The notes below the pieces were generated by a model. It made no database searches and was not told where the DNA came from. It saw nothing but the letters and a program-made list of their open reading frames with translations. From NCBI GenBank assembly GCA_020250125.1, contig JADCEL010000009.1, positions 28,355-92,354 of the forward strand: a stretch of DNA of 64,000 nucleotides. Direction: 5' to 3'. Shown here in pieces: positions 18,606 to 27,875 of the stretch. Every line of letters begins with the position of its first letter. The first letter of the stretch is position 1. This DNA is from Rhodobacter sp. (lineage in GTDB: Bacteria > Pseudomonadota > Alphaproteobacteria > Rhodobacterales > Rhodobacteraceae). Position numbers and translations under genes: made by a program.

Positions 18606-19703
18606 TCACGCCTTTGACCCCCGCTTGCCTGACCCGATCATCGCAGGTGCTGCTTGATCCAGCGGCCAGCGCGGGCGGGCGCCAAGATCAAGGCCATCGA
18701 CATGCCCGTCGCGATACTGCTCGATTCCGGCCCAGGCGATCATTGCGGCATTGTCGGTGCACAGCCGAAGCGGCGGGGCGACAAAGCGCACCCCGTCCGC
18801 ATCGCAGACCCGCATCAAGGCGCTGCGCAGCGCCGCATTGGCCGCAACGCCGCCTGCAACCGCAAGAACAGCGTCCGCGGGCCGGACAGCCAGATAAGGA
18901 ACAAGCGCGCGACGCGCCTTTTCCGCAAGCACATCCGCCACCGCCGCCTGAAAGCCTGCGCACAGATCGCGGCGATCCTGAACGGTCAGGCCGCCCTTTT
19001 CCGCCATCAGGGCATCGCGGGCGCGCAGCAGGGCGGTCTTGAGGCCGGAAAACGAAAGATCACACCCCGGTCTGTCCAGCAGCGGGCGGGGAAAGGCAAA
19101 ACGGCGCGGGTCGCCCAGCGCGGCTTCGGCCTCTACCGCCGGGCCGCCCGGTTGCGGCAGGCCAAGAAGCCTGGCGGTCTTGTCAAAGGCCTCGCCCGGT
19201 GCATCGTCGATCGTGCCGCCCAGCCTGCGGAACGTCTGCGGACCGGCGACAATCAGAAACTGGCAGTGCCCGCCCGACACCAGGAGCATCAGGTAGGGAT
19301 ACCGCAACCCGTCGGTCAGGCGCGGGGTCAGCGCGTGGCCCGCCAGATGGTTCACCCCGACAAGCGGCAGTCCCGTTGCGGCAGACAGCCCCTTGGCACA
19401 CATGACACCCGACAGCACGCCGCCGATCAGTCCCGGCCCGGCAGTCACCGCGACAGCATCCATCTGCCCAAGGGCAAGCCCGGCTTTGGACAGGGCCTCT
19501 TCAATGCACAGGTCCAGCCGTTCCACATGCGCGCGCGCCGCCAGTTCCGGCACGACACCGCCGAAGGGCGCATGAAGGGCCGTCTGCGACTGGATGACAG
19601 AGCACAGGATTTCAGGCGGCATGTCCGCGTGATGGCGCACGATGGCGGCTGCGGTATCATCGCAGCTGCTTTCCAGTCCAAGAAAGGTCAGGGTCTTCTG
19701 CAT
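18606..19703 (-). CDS. tsaD: tRNA N6-adenosine threonylcarbamoyltransferase TsaD
   Basis: Catalytic subunit that transfers threonylcarbamoyl to A37 of tRNA, working with TsaB, TsaE and TsaC. The 365-residue product starts [20 protein letters not shown] at 19703. It has the Kae1/ASKHA features: metal-binding H119 and H123 in [15 protein letters not shown], and the late [10 protein letters not shown]. An open frame continues upstream to 20057 but is opposite hemD and not conserved. It is divergent from hemD. Confidence 0.96.
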   Translation of the reverse strand: MQKTLTFLGLESSCDDTAAAIVRHHADMPPEILCSVIQSQTALHAPFGGVVPELAARAHVERLDLCIEEALSKAGLALGQMDAVAVTAGPGLIGGVLSGVMCAKGLSAATGLPLVGVNHLAGHALTPRLTDGLRYPYLMLLVSGGHCQFLIVAGPQTFRRLGGTIDDAPGEAFDKTARLLGLPQPGGPAVEAEAALGDPRRFAFPRPLLDRPGCDLSFSGLKTALLRARDALMAEKGGLTVQDRRDLCAGFQAAVADVLAEKARRALVPYLAVRPADAVLAVAGGVAANAALRSALMRVCDADGVRFVAPPLRLCTDNAAMIAWAGIEQYRDGHVDGLDLGARPRWPLDQAAPAMIGSGKRGSKA

Positions 19704-19779
19704 CGCGTGCCGATTGCCAGTGTGATCCCGCGCAGGTAACACCGCAGGCATGGCCCGACAATCCCGGCAGGTCCAGATG

Positions 19780-20496
19780 ATGCCTTCCATCCTTCTGACC
19801 CGACCCGCAGCGGCGGCAGACCGCTTTGCCCGGTCGCTGCGCGCCCGTTTCGGATCAGGGATTCGCATCGTCATCTCGCCCGTGCTGACGCCGAAGCTTC
19901 TGGCACCGCCGATTCCCGCAGGGCCCTTCGCTGCGCTGGTCTTCACCTCGGAAACCGCTGTTGCGGGGTTTCGGCAAGTCTCCGCCGACACGCATCTTCC
20001 CGCCTGGTGCGTGGGCGACAGAACCGCCGCCGCCGCGCGGGAGGCAGGTTTTGACACCAGATCGGCGGCGGGGAATCTCGAGGCGCTGGCCGACGCGATC
20101 GGGCGCGCGGGGGCGACGGCCCCCTTGCTTTACGCCAGGGGCCGGGACACGACCGGAAGCCTGACCAACAGCTTGAAATCTTTCAATATCACCGTGAAAG
20201 AGATGGTGGTTTACGAACAACAGGCCACCCCCCTGACACCGGTGGCCGCAGCGCTTCTGGCGGATGACAGACCGGTGCTTGCCCCGCTGTTCTCGCCCCG
20301 CAGCGCTGCCCTGTTCTGCGCCGAACCGCCCGTGCAGCGCCGCCTTGCCCCCCTTTTGATTGCCGCCCTCAGCCCGGCAGTTGCCGCCGCATGCTCTGCC
20401 GCGCAGGCGCAACAGACGGTCTGCGCCACCCGTCCGGACGCCGAAGCCATGCTGGAGGCGATCAGAAGTCTTCTTGCCACAGCCACGCAGCCTTGA
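19780..20496 (+). CDS. hemD: Uroporphyrinogen-III synthase
   Basis: Cyclises hydroxymethylbilane to uroporphyrinogen III, feeding haem, cobalamin and bacteriochlorophyll. The 238-residue protein starts [20 protein letters not shown] and has weakly conserved family segments [12 protein letters not shown] and [13 protein letters not shown]. An ATG at 19777 is equally possible. It heads an operon with mitofilin and hemY. The partner hemC, usually directly upstream and divergent from tsaD, is absent here, so it must be elsewhere or lost. Confidence 0.85.
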   Translation: MPSILLTRPAAAADRFARSLRARFGSGIRIVISPVLTPKLLAPPIPAGPFAALVFTSETAVAGFRQVSADTHLPAWCVGDRTAAAAREAGFDTRSAAGNLEALADAIGRAGATAPLLYARGRDTTGSLTNSLKSFNITVKEMVVYEQQATPLTPVAAALLADDRPVLAPLFSPRSAALFCAEPPVQRRLAPLLIAALSPAVAAACSAAQAQQTVCATRPDAEAMLEAIRSLLATATQP

Positions 20497-20571
20497 TGCC
20501 CGGTTGGTGCAGGGCGTAAGGTCTGGATGAAGTTCAGGCCCGCAGGCCGGTCAGACAACAAGGACACCCCG

Positions 20572-21831
20572 ATGCCAGTCGACGAGAAGCGTTCTGATGA
20601 CGACATCCGCGCCGAGAATATCCGGGCGGACGACAGGGCAGAGGGGGAACTGATCTCGGACGCGCTGGCAGAGCCTGCGTCCAGTGCGGCCCCTCCGACC
20701 CCCCCGCGCCGACAGGCAGGGGGCGGCGCATTTCCGGGCATGGTTCTGGGCGGCATTCTGGCTGCGGCCGCAGGCTTTGGGCTGGCCCGTGTGGTTCCGG
20801 GCGGATGGCCGCTGCAGGACAACTCTGCGCTTGAGGCGCAGATCAAGGCGCAGGCGGATACGCTGGCTGCGATGAGCGCAAAGCTTGAGTCACAGGTCAA
20901 AACGCAGGCAGAGGCGCTGGCGGACTTGAACGCGCAGCTTGCCGATCTGGCGGCGCGTCCCGTGGGGGCGTCCCCGGATGACATTGCAGCCCTGAAGGCA
21001 GACCTTGAAAAGCGTCTGGCCGACGTGCCCGCCGCGATCGATCCCGCACCTCTGATCGCCCGGGCGACCGAAGGGATCGAGGCCTTGATCGCCGCCCTCG
21101 ACAGCCGCCTGACCCAGATCGAACTGCGTCCCGCCGGCCCTGGCGGGGCCGCATCGGCAAGCGCGCTGGCGGCCTATGACCGCCAGTTGCAGGACCTGCG
21201 CGCCCAGATTGCAGCCCAAAGCGCGCAGAAAAGCGATGCCGCCGCCCGGATCGAGGCCGTCGCCGCCGAAGCACAAGCACAGGTGGCAGCGGCTGCGCAG
21301 GAAGCCGAACGCCTGAAGACCGAGGCAGAGGCCACAGCCCGCGCCGCCACCATCGCCGCCGCGCTGGGCCGCATCCGCGCCGCACTGGAAGCCGGCGGGC
21401 TCTACAGCGGGGCCATTGACGATCTGACTGCCGCAGGTGTGCAGGTTCCCGCAGATGTTGCGGGCTTTGCCGGATCGGGCGTGCCGACCCTGACAGACCT
21501 GCAACGCAGCTTTCCTGCCGTTGCACGGGATGCGCTGACTGCGGCGCTGCGGGCGCAGACAGCCACCGGCTGGGGCGACAGGATTGCGGCATTCCTGCGC
21601 ACCCAGACCGGTGCTAGGTCACTTTCCCCGCGCGAGGGGAATGATCCGGATGCAATTCTGTCCCGCGCAGAGGGGCAGCTTGCAAATGGCGATATTCCCG
21701 CCACCCTTGCCGAACTTGGCACCTTGCCCGGCCCGGCAAAGGACATTCTTGCGCCCTGGGTCGCGGATGCCGAAGCCCGGCAAAAGGCGATTGCGGCCCT
21801 GTCTTTGCTGTCAGCCGCCGCTGCGGAATAG
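20572..21831 (+). CDS. Mitofilin-family (Mic60-like) inner membrane protein
   Basis: Alphaproteobacterial Mic60 homologue, implicated in shaping intracytoplasmic membranes and contact with the outer membrane. The 419-residue product has an acidic, disordered N-terminus, one membrane segment at about residues 54-75 (FPGMVLGGILAAAAGFGLA), and a long coiled coil rich in Ala/Gln/Glu. The compact C-terminal mitofilin domain includes GDIPATLAELGTLPGPAKDI. The start at 20572 has AAGGA upstream. It lies between hemD and hemY, the conserved position for this gene. Confidence 0.88.
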   Translation: MPVDEKRSDDDIRAENIRADDRAEGELISDALAEPASSAAPPTPPRRQAGGGAFPGMVLGGILAAAAGFGLARVVPGGWPLQDNSALEAQIKAQADTLAAMSAKLESQVKTQAEALADLNAQLADLAARPVGASPDDIAALKADLEKRLADVPAAIDPAPLIARATEGIEALIAALDSRLTQIELRPAGPGGAASASALAAYDRQLQDLRAQIAAQSAQKSDAAARIEAVAAEAQAQVAAAAQEAERLKTEAEATARAATIAAALGRIRAALEAGGLYSGAIDDLTAAGVQVPADVAGFAGSGVPTLTDLQRSFPAVARDALTAALRAQTATGWGDRIAAFLRTQTGARSLSPREGNDPDAILSRAEGQLANGDIPATLAELGTLPGPAKDILAPWVADAEARQKAIAALSLLSAAAAE

Positions 21832-21842
21832 GGAAAGTCTTC

Positions 21843-23267
21843 ATGATCTGGTCACTTATCAAGGTTCTGGTCTTTATTGCGCTGGTTGCCGCCCTGACCC
21901 TTGGGGCCAGTTTCCTGCTTGAGACGGGTGGCGGCATCCGCGTGGCCGCCGGCGGCTACGAATTCACGCTTGGGCTTCTGCAGGCCGTCATCCTGGCGCT
22001 TGTCCTGCTTGGGGTGATCTGGCTGGTGCTGAAAGTGATCGGTTTTGTCGTGGCCGTGCTGCGCTTTCTGAACGGTGACGAAACCGCGATTTCACGCTAC
22101 TTCGACCGCAACCGCGAGCGTAAAGGCTATCAGGCCTTTGCCGAAGGGATGATCGCCCTGGCATCGGGAGAGCCGCGCACGGCCATGTCGCGCGCCACGC
22201 GGGCCGAAAAACTGCTGGCGCAGCCAGAGCTGACGACCATCCTGACCGCTCAGGCCGCACAGGCGGCGGGCGATACCCGCAAGGCCATCGAAGCCTACAA
22301 AACCCTTCTGTCCGACCCGCGGTCCCGGTTCATCGGAATTCGCGGGCTGATCCAGCAGAAACTGGCCGAAGGCGATCGGGAAACCGCGCTGAAGCTGGCT
22401 GAAAAGGCCTTTGCGTTGAAGCCAAAGCACAAGGAAACGCAGGATCTGCTGCTGGAAATGCAGGCGGAAAGTTCCGATTGGACCGGCGCGCGGGCCACGC
22501 TGGGGGCCAAGTTGCGGGCGGGTCACATCCCCAAGGACATCCACCGGCGGCGCGATGCCGTGCTGGCCCTGCAGGAAGCGCGCGCAATCATCGATGACGG
22601 CTCCAACATCGAAGCGCGCGAAGCCGCAATCGCCGCGCACCGGCTTTCGCCCGACCTGGTGCCGGCCGCCGCCATGGCGGCGCGCAGCTATATCGCCAAG
22701 GGCGATCCGAAGAATGCGACCCGCCTGCTGAAGAAAGCCTGGGAAAACGCGCCCCACCCCGATCTGGCCGCCGCCTTTGCCGAAATCGTCCCTGATGAGA
22801 CGCCGTCCGAACGGGTCAAGCGGTTCCGCACCCTGACATCGGTGCGGCCCGACGATGAGGAAACGCGCCTGCTGCTGGCGGAACTGAATCTGGCGGCCGA
22901 GGATTTTCCTGCCGCCCGCCGGGCGCTGGGCGACCTGCCAACGCGCCATCCGACGCGGCGCAGCCTGGCCATCATGGCGGCGGTCGAACGCGGCGAAGGC
23001 GCGGACGAGGCGGTTGTGCGCGGCTGGCTGGCCCGCACCCTGACCGCCCCGCGCGGCCCGCAATGGGTCTGCGACAAATGCCAGAACATCCACAGCGAAT
23101 GGACCCCTGTCTGCAGCAACTGCGGCGGCTTTGATACGCTGAGCTGGCGCGAACCGGCAGAAGGCCTGGGGCCAAGCGCCACCCAGACAGAACTTCTGCC
23201 CCTTCTTGTCGGATCGCCCGCCCCGGCCACGACCGAAGACGCAAAACCTGCCGACCGGCCCGCATGA
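21843..23267 (+). CDS. HemY N-terminal-domain TPR membrane protein with C-terminal zinc ribbon
   Basis: Membrane-anchored TPR protein encoded with haem genes; its exact role is unresolved. The 474-residue protein has two N-terminal hydrophobic segments (VLVFIALVAALTLGASFLL and LLQAVILALVLLGVIWLVL), then TPR-like helices across most of the protein. Near the C-terminus two CxxC pairs (CDKCQNIH and CSNCGG) form a rubredoxin-like zinc ribbon followed by FDTLSWR. This proteobacterial HemY is not protoporphyrinogen oxidase. The start is 11 bases after the mitofilin stop. Confidence 0.85.
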   Translation: MIWSLIKVLVFIALVAALTLGASFLLETGGGIRVAAGGYEFTLGLLQAVILALVLLGVIWLVLKVIGFVVAVLRFLNGDETAISRYFDRNRERKGYQAFAEGMIALASGEPRTAMSRATRAEKLLAQPELTTILTAQAAQAAGDTRKAIEAYKTLLSDPRSRFIGIRGLIQQKLAEGDRETALKLAEKAFALKPKHKETQDLLLEMQAESSDWTGARATLGAKLRAGHIPKDIHRRRDAVLALQEARAIIDDGSNIEAREAAIAAHRLSPDLVPAAAMAARSYIAKGDPKNATRLLKKAWENAPHPDLAAAFAEIVPDETPSERVKRFRTLTSVRPDDEETRLLLAELNLAAEDFPAARRALGDLPTRHPTRRSLAIMAAVERGEGADEAVVRGWLARTLTAPRGPQWVCDKCQNIHSEWTPVCSNCGGFDTLSWREPAEGLGPSATQTELLPLLVGSPAPATTEDAKPADRPA

Positions 23268-23671
23268 CCGGCGCCCAAGCCCGCCCGCAGCGGCACCGGG
23301 GACACCGCCAGCAACAGCGCAGGTCCCGTTCGGGCCATGCGGTAAGCTGATGCGGCGCGGATCGACCGGGACAAGGCGCGCAGCCGCCAGGCGGTGCCCG
23401 CAGAAAAACCCGGGGCCCGCCGGAAGCGGACGCATCGGCTCCGGTTCGCCTCGATGCCACCGTGCGGTGGCCGAACACACCGGAAAGGTGATAAAGGCAT
23501 TGACTCGGAATTCGTTTGGAGTATCGCGCGCTTGCCCCCGATTCGCGCGCGGGTTACACTGAGATTCGACGTGGAGGAAGCGTTCGTCGATGGAGAAGTT
23601 GCACCAGAGTTTGGCGCGTAGGTCGTTGACGGTTGCGCGCATCTCCGGCCATCAGCCTGGCTCGTGGGGGG
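23268..23671. other. Gap between hemY and the TIGR04255 cassette
   Basis: No gene supported. Short frames here lack ribosome-binding sites and family resemblance. Base composition shifts from GC-rich near hemY to more AT-rich from about 23490, which marks the probable left edge of the cassette. The only clear signal is the promoter at 23532-23560. Confidence 0.5.
23532..23560 (+). promoter_or_regulatory. Sigma-70-like promoter of the TIGR04255 cassette
   Basis: TTGCCC and TACACT are spaced by exactly 17 bases, about 110 bases upstream of the first cassette gene. It is oriented with the cassette and would give it expression independent of hemY. Confidence 0.5.
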
Positions 23672-24418
23672 GTGTCGGTGCGGTATAAGAAGGCGCCGAT
23701 CCTTGAAGCTGCCCTTGAGTTTCGGTGGCAGCCGGAAAGGCCGCTGGATGCCATTCGTGCTTCTGCGGGACTCCACGCATTTTCGGAGTTCGAAGCCCCG
23801 AAAGAGCGCAAGCTGTTCAACGCCACTCTTGATCTCCAAGGGGGCGAGATCAGTCACGAGAGCAAGAAAGTTGGTTTCGAGCTTGCCCTAAAGGACGGCT
23901 CGCAGATCGTCATAATCGAGTCGGACAAGTTCGTGTTTGTCCAGCGCGCACCATATGATCAGTGGCAGACCTTCTCGCAACGGGCGCTAAGCCTTCTGGA
24001 ACCCGTCGCCGCTAGCCTCGGTGTCAGCGAGTTCAGCGGGATCGGGACCCGGTTCGTGAACCGCATCGACATTCCTCAGGTCGACGGTGCAAACGTCAAC
24101 ACGGATGACTACATCACGGTCAGTTTCAGTGGGCCGCGGACGGACAAGGGCGTGGTGCATGAATTCCAGATGCGAGTGGTCAAGCCGACCCTGAAAGACG
24201 GCATCTCCTACGGATTAGGTGTCGCCACTTCCGGTTCGTTACTGCCGGACCACACCAGCATCATACTGGACATCGACGTATTCACCGAAGGGCCGACCCC
24301 TGCCTCCGGCGGGGTCTTTGCAAAGGTCCTGTCTGAGATGAGGGACGAGAAGAATGAGATATTCCACAGTTGCTTGAAGAAGCCAGCGGTTGATCTGTTT
24401 GGAGGGTTTGAGGAATGA
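23672..24418 (+). CDS. TIGR04255 family protein (first gene of island cassette)
   Basis: About 248 residues, the usual length of this sporadically distributed family of unknown function. It begins MSVRYKKAPILEAALEFRWQP, the typical start with a conserved KAPI-EA-LEFR pattern. It continues with FVFVQRAPYDQWQTF, GIGTRFVNRIDIP and DHTSIILDIDVF. The GTG at 23672 after a G-rich stretch is chosen; a TTG at 23633 is less likely. Its stop overlaps the next start (ATGA). Codons such as TTA and lower GC than the flanks suggest acquisition by transfer. Confidence 0.78.
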   Translation: MSVRYKKAPILEAALEFRWQPERPLDAIRASAGLHAFSEFEAPKERKLFNATLDLQGGEISHESKKVGFELALKDGSQIVIIESDKFVFVQRAPYDQWQTFSQRALSLLEPVAASLGVSEFSGIGTRFVNRIDIPQVDGANVNTDDYITVSFSGPRTDKGVVHEFQMRVVKPTLKDGISYGLGVATSGSLLPDHTSIILDIDVFTEGPTPASGGVFAKVLSEMRDEKNEIFHSCLKKPAVDLFGGFEE

Positions 24419-24999
24419 CTTACGTCGATACTGGATTGTTGGGTCACAGGACCCAAGCAAGCGGTGGGCTGTCATCTTTCGCGCATACTGTCGTTGATGG
24501 TTTTCGACGGATGATCAAAATTGGCCAAGCTGGCCACCTCGTGCTTGAGGATGACTGTACTCGGTCTAGGGTCACGCGTCGTGAAAGGCGGTTGGAAGAG
24601 ATCCAGCGAGTCATTTCCAGCGTCTCCATGCACCTTCCAAAAGGTTTCGCGGTGGGCCTCAACGGCCAGTTTGCGAACATGATGGCAGACGACGCTTGGG
24701 AGGACGATGATGCGTACCCGTCCATGCTCTCGCTGGAAGCATTTTTGCTGATGCTGCTTTCCACAAAGGTCACGCAGCGGCCTGGGATTGGCACAAATGG
24801 GCGTGGCTCCATCACAGCGTTCTGGCGCGATGGTGAGAACAGGCTCACGATTGACTGTTTGCCGTCTGGAAACACGCGCTGGGTCCTTACCCGGGTAAAT
24901 GCAAAGGGGGAGGTTGAACGGGCTGCGGCTGAGTGCCAGCCGGACCGTCTCTGCGAAGTGCTGAACGCTTACGGGCCCGAGGTCTGGTTTGGTCAGTGA
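24415..24999 (+). CDS. Unknown protein, second gene of TIGR04255 cassette
   Basis: A 194-residue soluble protein with no recognised domain. The N-terminal half carries a charged helical stretch (RVTRRERRLEEIQRVISSV). The middle is acidic (DDAWEDDDAYPSMLSLEAFLLMLL). The C-terminal half has alternating strands (GRGSITAFWRDGENRLTIDCLP). It is translationally coupled to the TIGR04255 gene by an ATGA overlap and overlaps the third gene by 11 bases. GC in sampled stretches is about 52-57%, well below the flanks. Function unknown; co-dependence with its neighbours is inferred from the coupling. Confidence 0.7.
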   Translation: MTYVDTGLLGHRTQASGGLSSFAHTVVDGFRRMIKIGQAGHLVLEDDCTRSRVTRRERRLEEIQRVISSVSMHLPKGFAVGLNGQFANMMADDAWEDDDAYPSMLSLEAFLLMLLSTKVTQRPGIGTNGRGSITAFWRDGENRLTIDCLPSGNTRWVLTRVNAKGEVERAAAECQPDRLCEVLNAYGPEVWFGQ

Positions 25000-25495
25000 A
25001 GGCGATGAGCTTCCGAACCCGAGCACGGTGGTGCGTTACGTCGGGTTAAACCAGATGGAGCACTACGGCGATAACGTAGTCGGACCTTTGCCGACCGCGT
25101 TCGAGGGCCGAGCGACTGACGACTCGTTGTCAGTGACCTGGTGCGAGTACTTTGTAGGTCACCCTGACCACCAGTTGCGGTGCGCTATTGAGACTATCCG
25201 TAGCAGCATGAACGTGAAGCGGAAGGCCTGCTTTTGCGTTGCCCGAACTGATGACTTGGCTGCGGCAGGCGCGACGTTCGGCAGGGCACCGAGGGCAGTG
25301 TATCTTCCTGTGCCCCGTAACGACGCGCATGCGGGAATCTATGACGTGATGCCGGCCGATCTTGAAGCCATCACTGAAGGCGAACTTAAGCTGCTCGAAC
25401 TCCTTGCAAGAGAAGCTTGGTCTCGTTTCTTGACAAGGGAAATGGCCGATGCCCTGCCACTGGCCCAGTGCGAGAAGTCGCCGGATGTGTCGTAG
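24989..25495 (+). CDS. Unknown protein, third gene of TIGR04255 cassette
   Basis: Up to 168 residues, no named domain. The N-terminal part (ELPNPSTVVRYVGLNQM, then SLSVTWCEYFVG) resembles an unnamed family of small proteins that share a VVRYV...LSV-W-EYF pattern. It ends with a helical LKLLELLAREAWSRF segment. The start is uncertain: TTG at 24989 overlaps the previous gene, while GTGs at 25028 and 25031 would give about 155 residues. It ends 72 bases before tRNA-Thr. Confidence 0.6.
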   Translation: MVSEGDELPNPSTVVRYVGLNQMEHYGDNVVGPLPTAFEGRATDDSLSVTWCEYFVGHPDHQLRCAIETIRSSMNVKRKACFCVARTDDLAAAGATFGRAPRAVYLPVPRNDAHAGIYDVMPADLEAITEGELKLLELLAREAWSRFLTREMADALPLAQCEKSPDVS

Positions 25496-25567
25496 CGCAG
25501 CGCCATCCTAAGCCACTGATTCTGCCTTGCGCTCCGGTGCTCCGTCGTTTAAGCGAGGCAACGCGTC

Positions 25568-25640
25568 GCCCCAATAGCTCAGCTGGTAGAGCACTTCATT
25601 CGTAATGAAGGGGTCTTCGGTTCGAATCCGGATTGGGGCA
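25568..25640 (+). tRNA. tRNA-Thr (anticodon CGU)
   Basis: A 73-base cloverleaf: acceptor GCCCCAA/TTGGGGC with discriminator A, D-arm GCTC...GAGC, anticodon stem CTTCA/TGAAG with loop TTCGTAA (CGT at positions 34-36), a 5-base variable loop, and T-arm TTCGG-TTCGAAT-CCGGA. CCA is not encoded. It is the anchor at the right side of the TIGR04255 cassette, although no second attachment-site copy was found on the left. Confidence 0.97.
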
Positions 25641-25803
25641 CGCGCCGAATGTGTGCCATCCCGGCTCATCACATCGCGACAAACCCTGTCGGCGGCCTTG
25701 ATGCCCGTATCGCCAGCAGGAGGCGGGTCGCACGATGGGATGGAAAGAAGCCGGGTCTTGCCGCAGTTGCCGTTTCGTTCAGATTGAACGCGATGACGCC
25801 GCC

Positions 25804-27621
25804 CTATTCCACCGTCACCGACTTTGCCAGGTTGCGCGGCTGGTCCACGTCGGTGCCCTTGGCGGTGGCGGTGTGGTAGGCCAGAAGCTGGGCGGGCACG
25901 GCATAAAGGATCGGGGCCCACAGGGGCGCGACTTCGGGCAGGGTCAGGCTGCGCCACACGCCCGATCCGGCCTCGGCCACGCCCCGGGCGTCCGAGATCA
26001 GCAGCACCGGGCCGTGACGGGCCATCACTTCCTGCATGTTGGACACGGTCTTGTCGAACAGGGCGTCGCGCGGGGCCATCACGATCACCGGCACGCGGGC
26101 GTCGACCAGCGCAATGGGACCGTGTTTCAATTCGCCGCCCGCATAGCCCTCGGCATGGATATAGCTGATCTCTTTCAGCTTCAGCGCGCCTTCCAGGGCC
26201 AGCGGATACATCGCCCCCCGCCCCAGAAACAGCACATCCTGCGCCTTGGCCAGATCTTCGGCGATCACCGCCACATCGCCTGCCAGACCCAGCGCGTGGT
26301 TCATCAGGCCGGGCACCAGGCGCAGCGCCTTCAGATGCGCGGCCAGGGCAGCGGGGCCAAGCCGGCCCCGGTCCGCCGCCGCCTTCAGCGCCAGAAGGCC
26401 CAGCACCAGAAGCTGGCAGGTGAACGCCTTGGTCGAGGCCACACCCACCTCCACCCCGGCCAGGATCGGCAGCGCCAGGTCGCTTTCACGCGCGATGGAA
26501 GAGGTGGGCACGTTCACCACGCCAACCACCTTTGCCACCTTGTTGCGGGTATGGCGCAGGGCGGCCAGCGTATCGGCCGTCTCGCCTGACTGGCTGACAA
26601 ACACCGCCCAGGAGGCGGGGGACAGCGGCGGTTCGCGATAGCGGAACTCTGACGCGATATCGACCGCGACCGGAAGGCCTGCGATCTGCTCGAACCAGTA
26701 TTTCGCCACCTGGCAGGCATAGCTGGCGGTGCCGCAGGCCACCAGCGTCAGGCGGTCCACCCCGGCAAAGTCCACCTGCGGCAGGTTCAGGGCCTGTCCG
26801 TCCGCCGTCAGGTAATGGCGCAGGGCATCGGCCAGGACCACCGGCTGTTCGGCAATCTCCTTGGCCATGAAATGCTTGTAGCCGCCCTTTTCGATCCGGG
26901 TGGCATCGATCCGGATGGCGGTCGGGGTACGGTGGGTGCTGCGTCCTTCGGCGTCAAAAATCCTGGCCCCGGCGCGGGTAAGCACCGCCCAGTCGCCCTC
27001 TTCCAGATAGGTGATCTGATCCGTCATCGGGGCAAGGGCAATGGCATCGCTGCCCACGAACATCTCCCCTGCGCCATGCCCGATGGCCAGCGGGCTGCCC
27101 TTGCGGGCCGCGATCATCAGATCATCCTGACCGTCGAACAGAAAGCACAGGGCAAAGGCCCCGTGCAGGCGTGTCAGGGTCTGTTTTGCCGCCTCGACCG
27201 GCGACAGGCCCCGGTCCAGGTGCATCCGGGCCAGAAGGGCCACGGTTTCGGTATCGGTCTCGGATTCAAAGCCGCAGCCGGCGGCGGCAAGTTCGCTGCG
27301 CAGCTCGCGGAAATTCTCGATGATCCCGTTATGCACCACGGCCACGCCGCCGGCCTTCTGCGGATGGGCATTGGCCACCGTCGCTGCGCCATGCGTGGCC
27401 CATCGGGTGTGGCCGATGCCGGATTTGCCTGCAAGCGGCGCGTGTACCAGCAGGTCGGACAGGTTCATCAGCTTGCCCACCGCGCGGCGCCGGTCCAGCC
27501 GCCCGGCATTGACCGTGGCAATCCCCGCCGAGTCATATCCGCGGTATTCGAGCCGCTTCAGGGCCTCGACCAGAAGGGGGGCAACCTCGTTCCTGCCCAG
27601 GATGCCGACAATTCCGCACAT
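25804..27621 (-). CDS. glmS: Glutamine-fructose-6-phosphate aminotransferase (isomerising)
   Basis: Makes glucosamine-6-phosphate from fructose-6-phosphate and glutamine, the entry to UDP-GlcNAc and the cell wall. The 605-residue protein starts MCGIVGILGR, so that Cys1 of the mature glutaminase is the nucleophile. It has GIGHTRWATHG, two SIS domains (SQSGETADTLAAL) and the C-terminal LAKSVTVE. The start at 27621 is dictated by the need for the N-terminal Cys; an open upstream extension is spurious. No glmU is adjacent. Confidence 0.97.
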   Translation of the reverse strand: MCGIVGILGRNEVAPLLVEALKRLEYRGYDSAGIATVNAGRLDRRRAVGKLMNLSDLLVHAPLAGKSGIGHTRWATHGAATVANAHPQKAGGVAVVHNGIIENFRELRSELAAAGCGFESETDTETVALLARMHLDRGLSPVEAAKQTLTRLHGAFALCFLFDGQDDLMIAARKGSPLAIGHGAGEMFVGSDAIALAPMTDQITYLEEGDWAVLTRAGARIFDAEGRSTHRTPTAIRIDATRIEKGGYKHFMAKEIAEQPVVLADALRHYLTADGQALNLPQVDFAGVDRLTLVACGTASYACQVAKYWFEQIAGLPVAVDIASEFRYREPPLSPASWAVFVSQSGETADTLAALRHTRNKVAKVVGVVNVPTSSIARESDLALPILAGVEVGVASTKAFTCQLLVLGLLALKAAADRGRLGPAALAAHLKALRLVPGLMNHALGLAGDVAVIAEDLAKAQDVLFLGRGAMYPLALEGALKLKEISYIHAEGYAGGELKHGPIALVDARVPVIVMAPRDALFDKTVSNMQEVMARHGPVLLISDARGVAEAGSGVWRSLTLPEVAPLWAPILYAVPAQLLAYHTATAKGTDVDQPRNLAKSVTVE

Positions 27622-27687
27622 GAATTCCGCCTTCCCATGCCTTGCGTCTGCCAGGCAGAGCCGGGCCTGCCGCACGGCCCCGTGGCC

Positions 27688-27715
27688 GTTGTACCTGCGG
27701 GACAATCCGCTGCAA
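27688..27715 (-). promoter_or_regulatory. Possible glmS promoter
   Basis: On the minus strand TTGCAG and TACAAC are separated by 16 bases, 67 bases before the glmS start, in the 254-base gap after malate synthase. No terminator hairpin with a T tract was seen in that gap. Confidence 0.3.
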
Positions 27716-27875
27716 GGGCGGCCTGTTCACAAGACCTTACGCCGCGTTTCAGGTCAGCAGCACCCTGTGCGACACTTTTGGCACCGTGCGGACAGGCGGG
27801 CGGGGGCGCAAGGCAGGGCCCGTTTCCCGGCCCGGCAAGGCGGCGGCGGAACCTGCCGCGATGCCGCCCCGCGCA

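Noticed and set aside
18606..20057. N-terminal extension of tsaD across hemD
   Set aside because: TsaD family start [16 protein letters not shown] is at 19703; upstream sequence is antisense to hemD and has no conserved residues.
23394..23621. 75-codon frame before the TIGR04255 gene
   Set aside because: No family resemblance, spans the predicted promoter and has arginine-rich noise composition.
23268..25640. Attachment-site repeat flanking the TIGR04255 cassette
   Set aside because: No copy of the tRNA-Thr 3' end was seen near hemY, and no integrase gene is present. Integration at the tRNA remains unproven.
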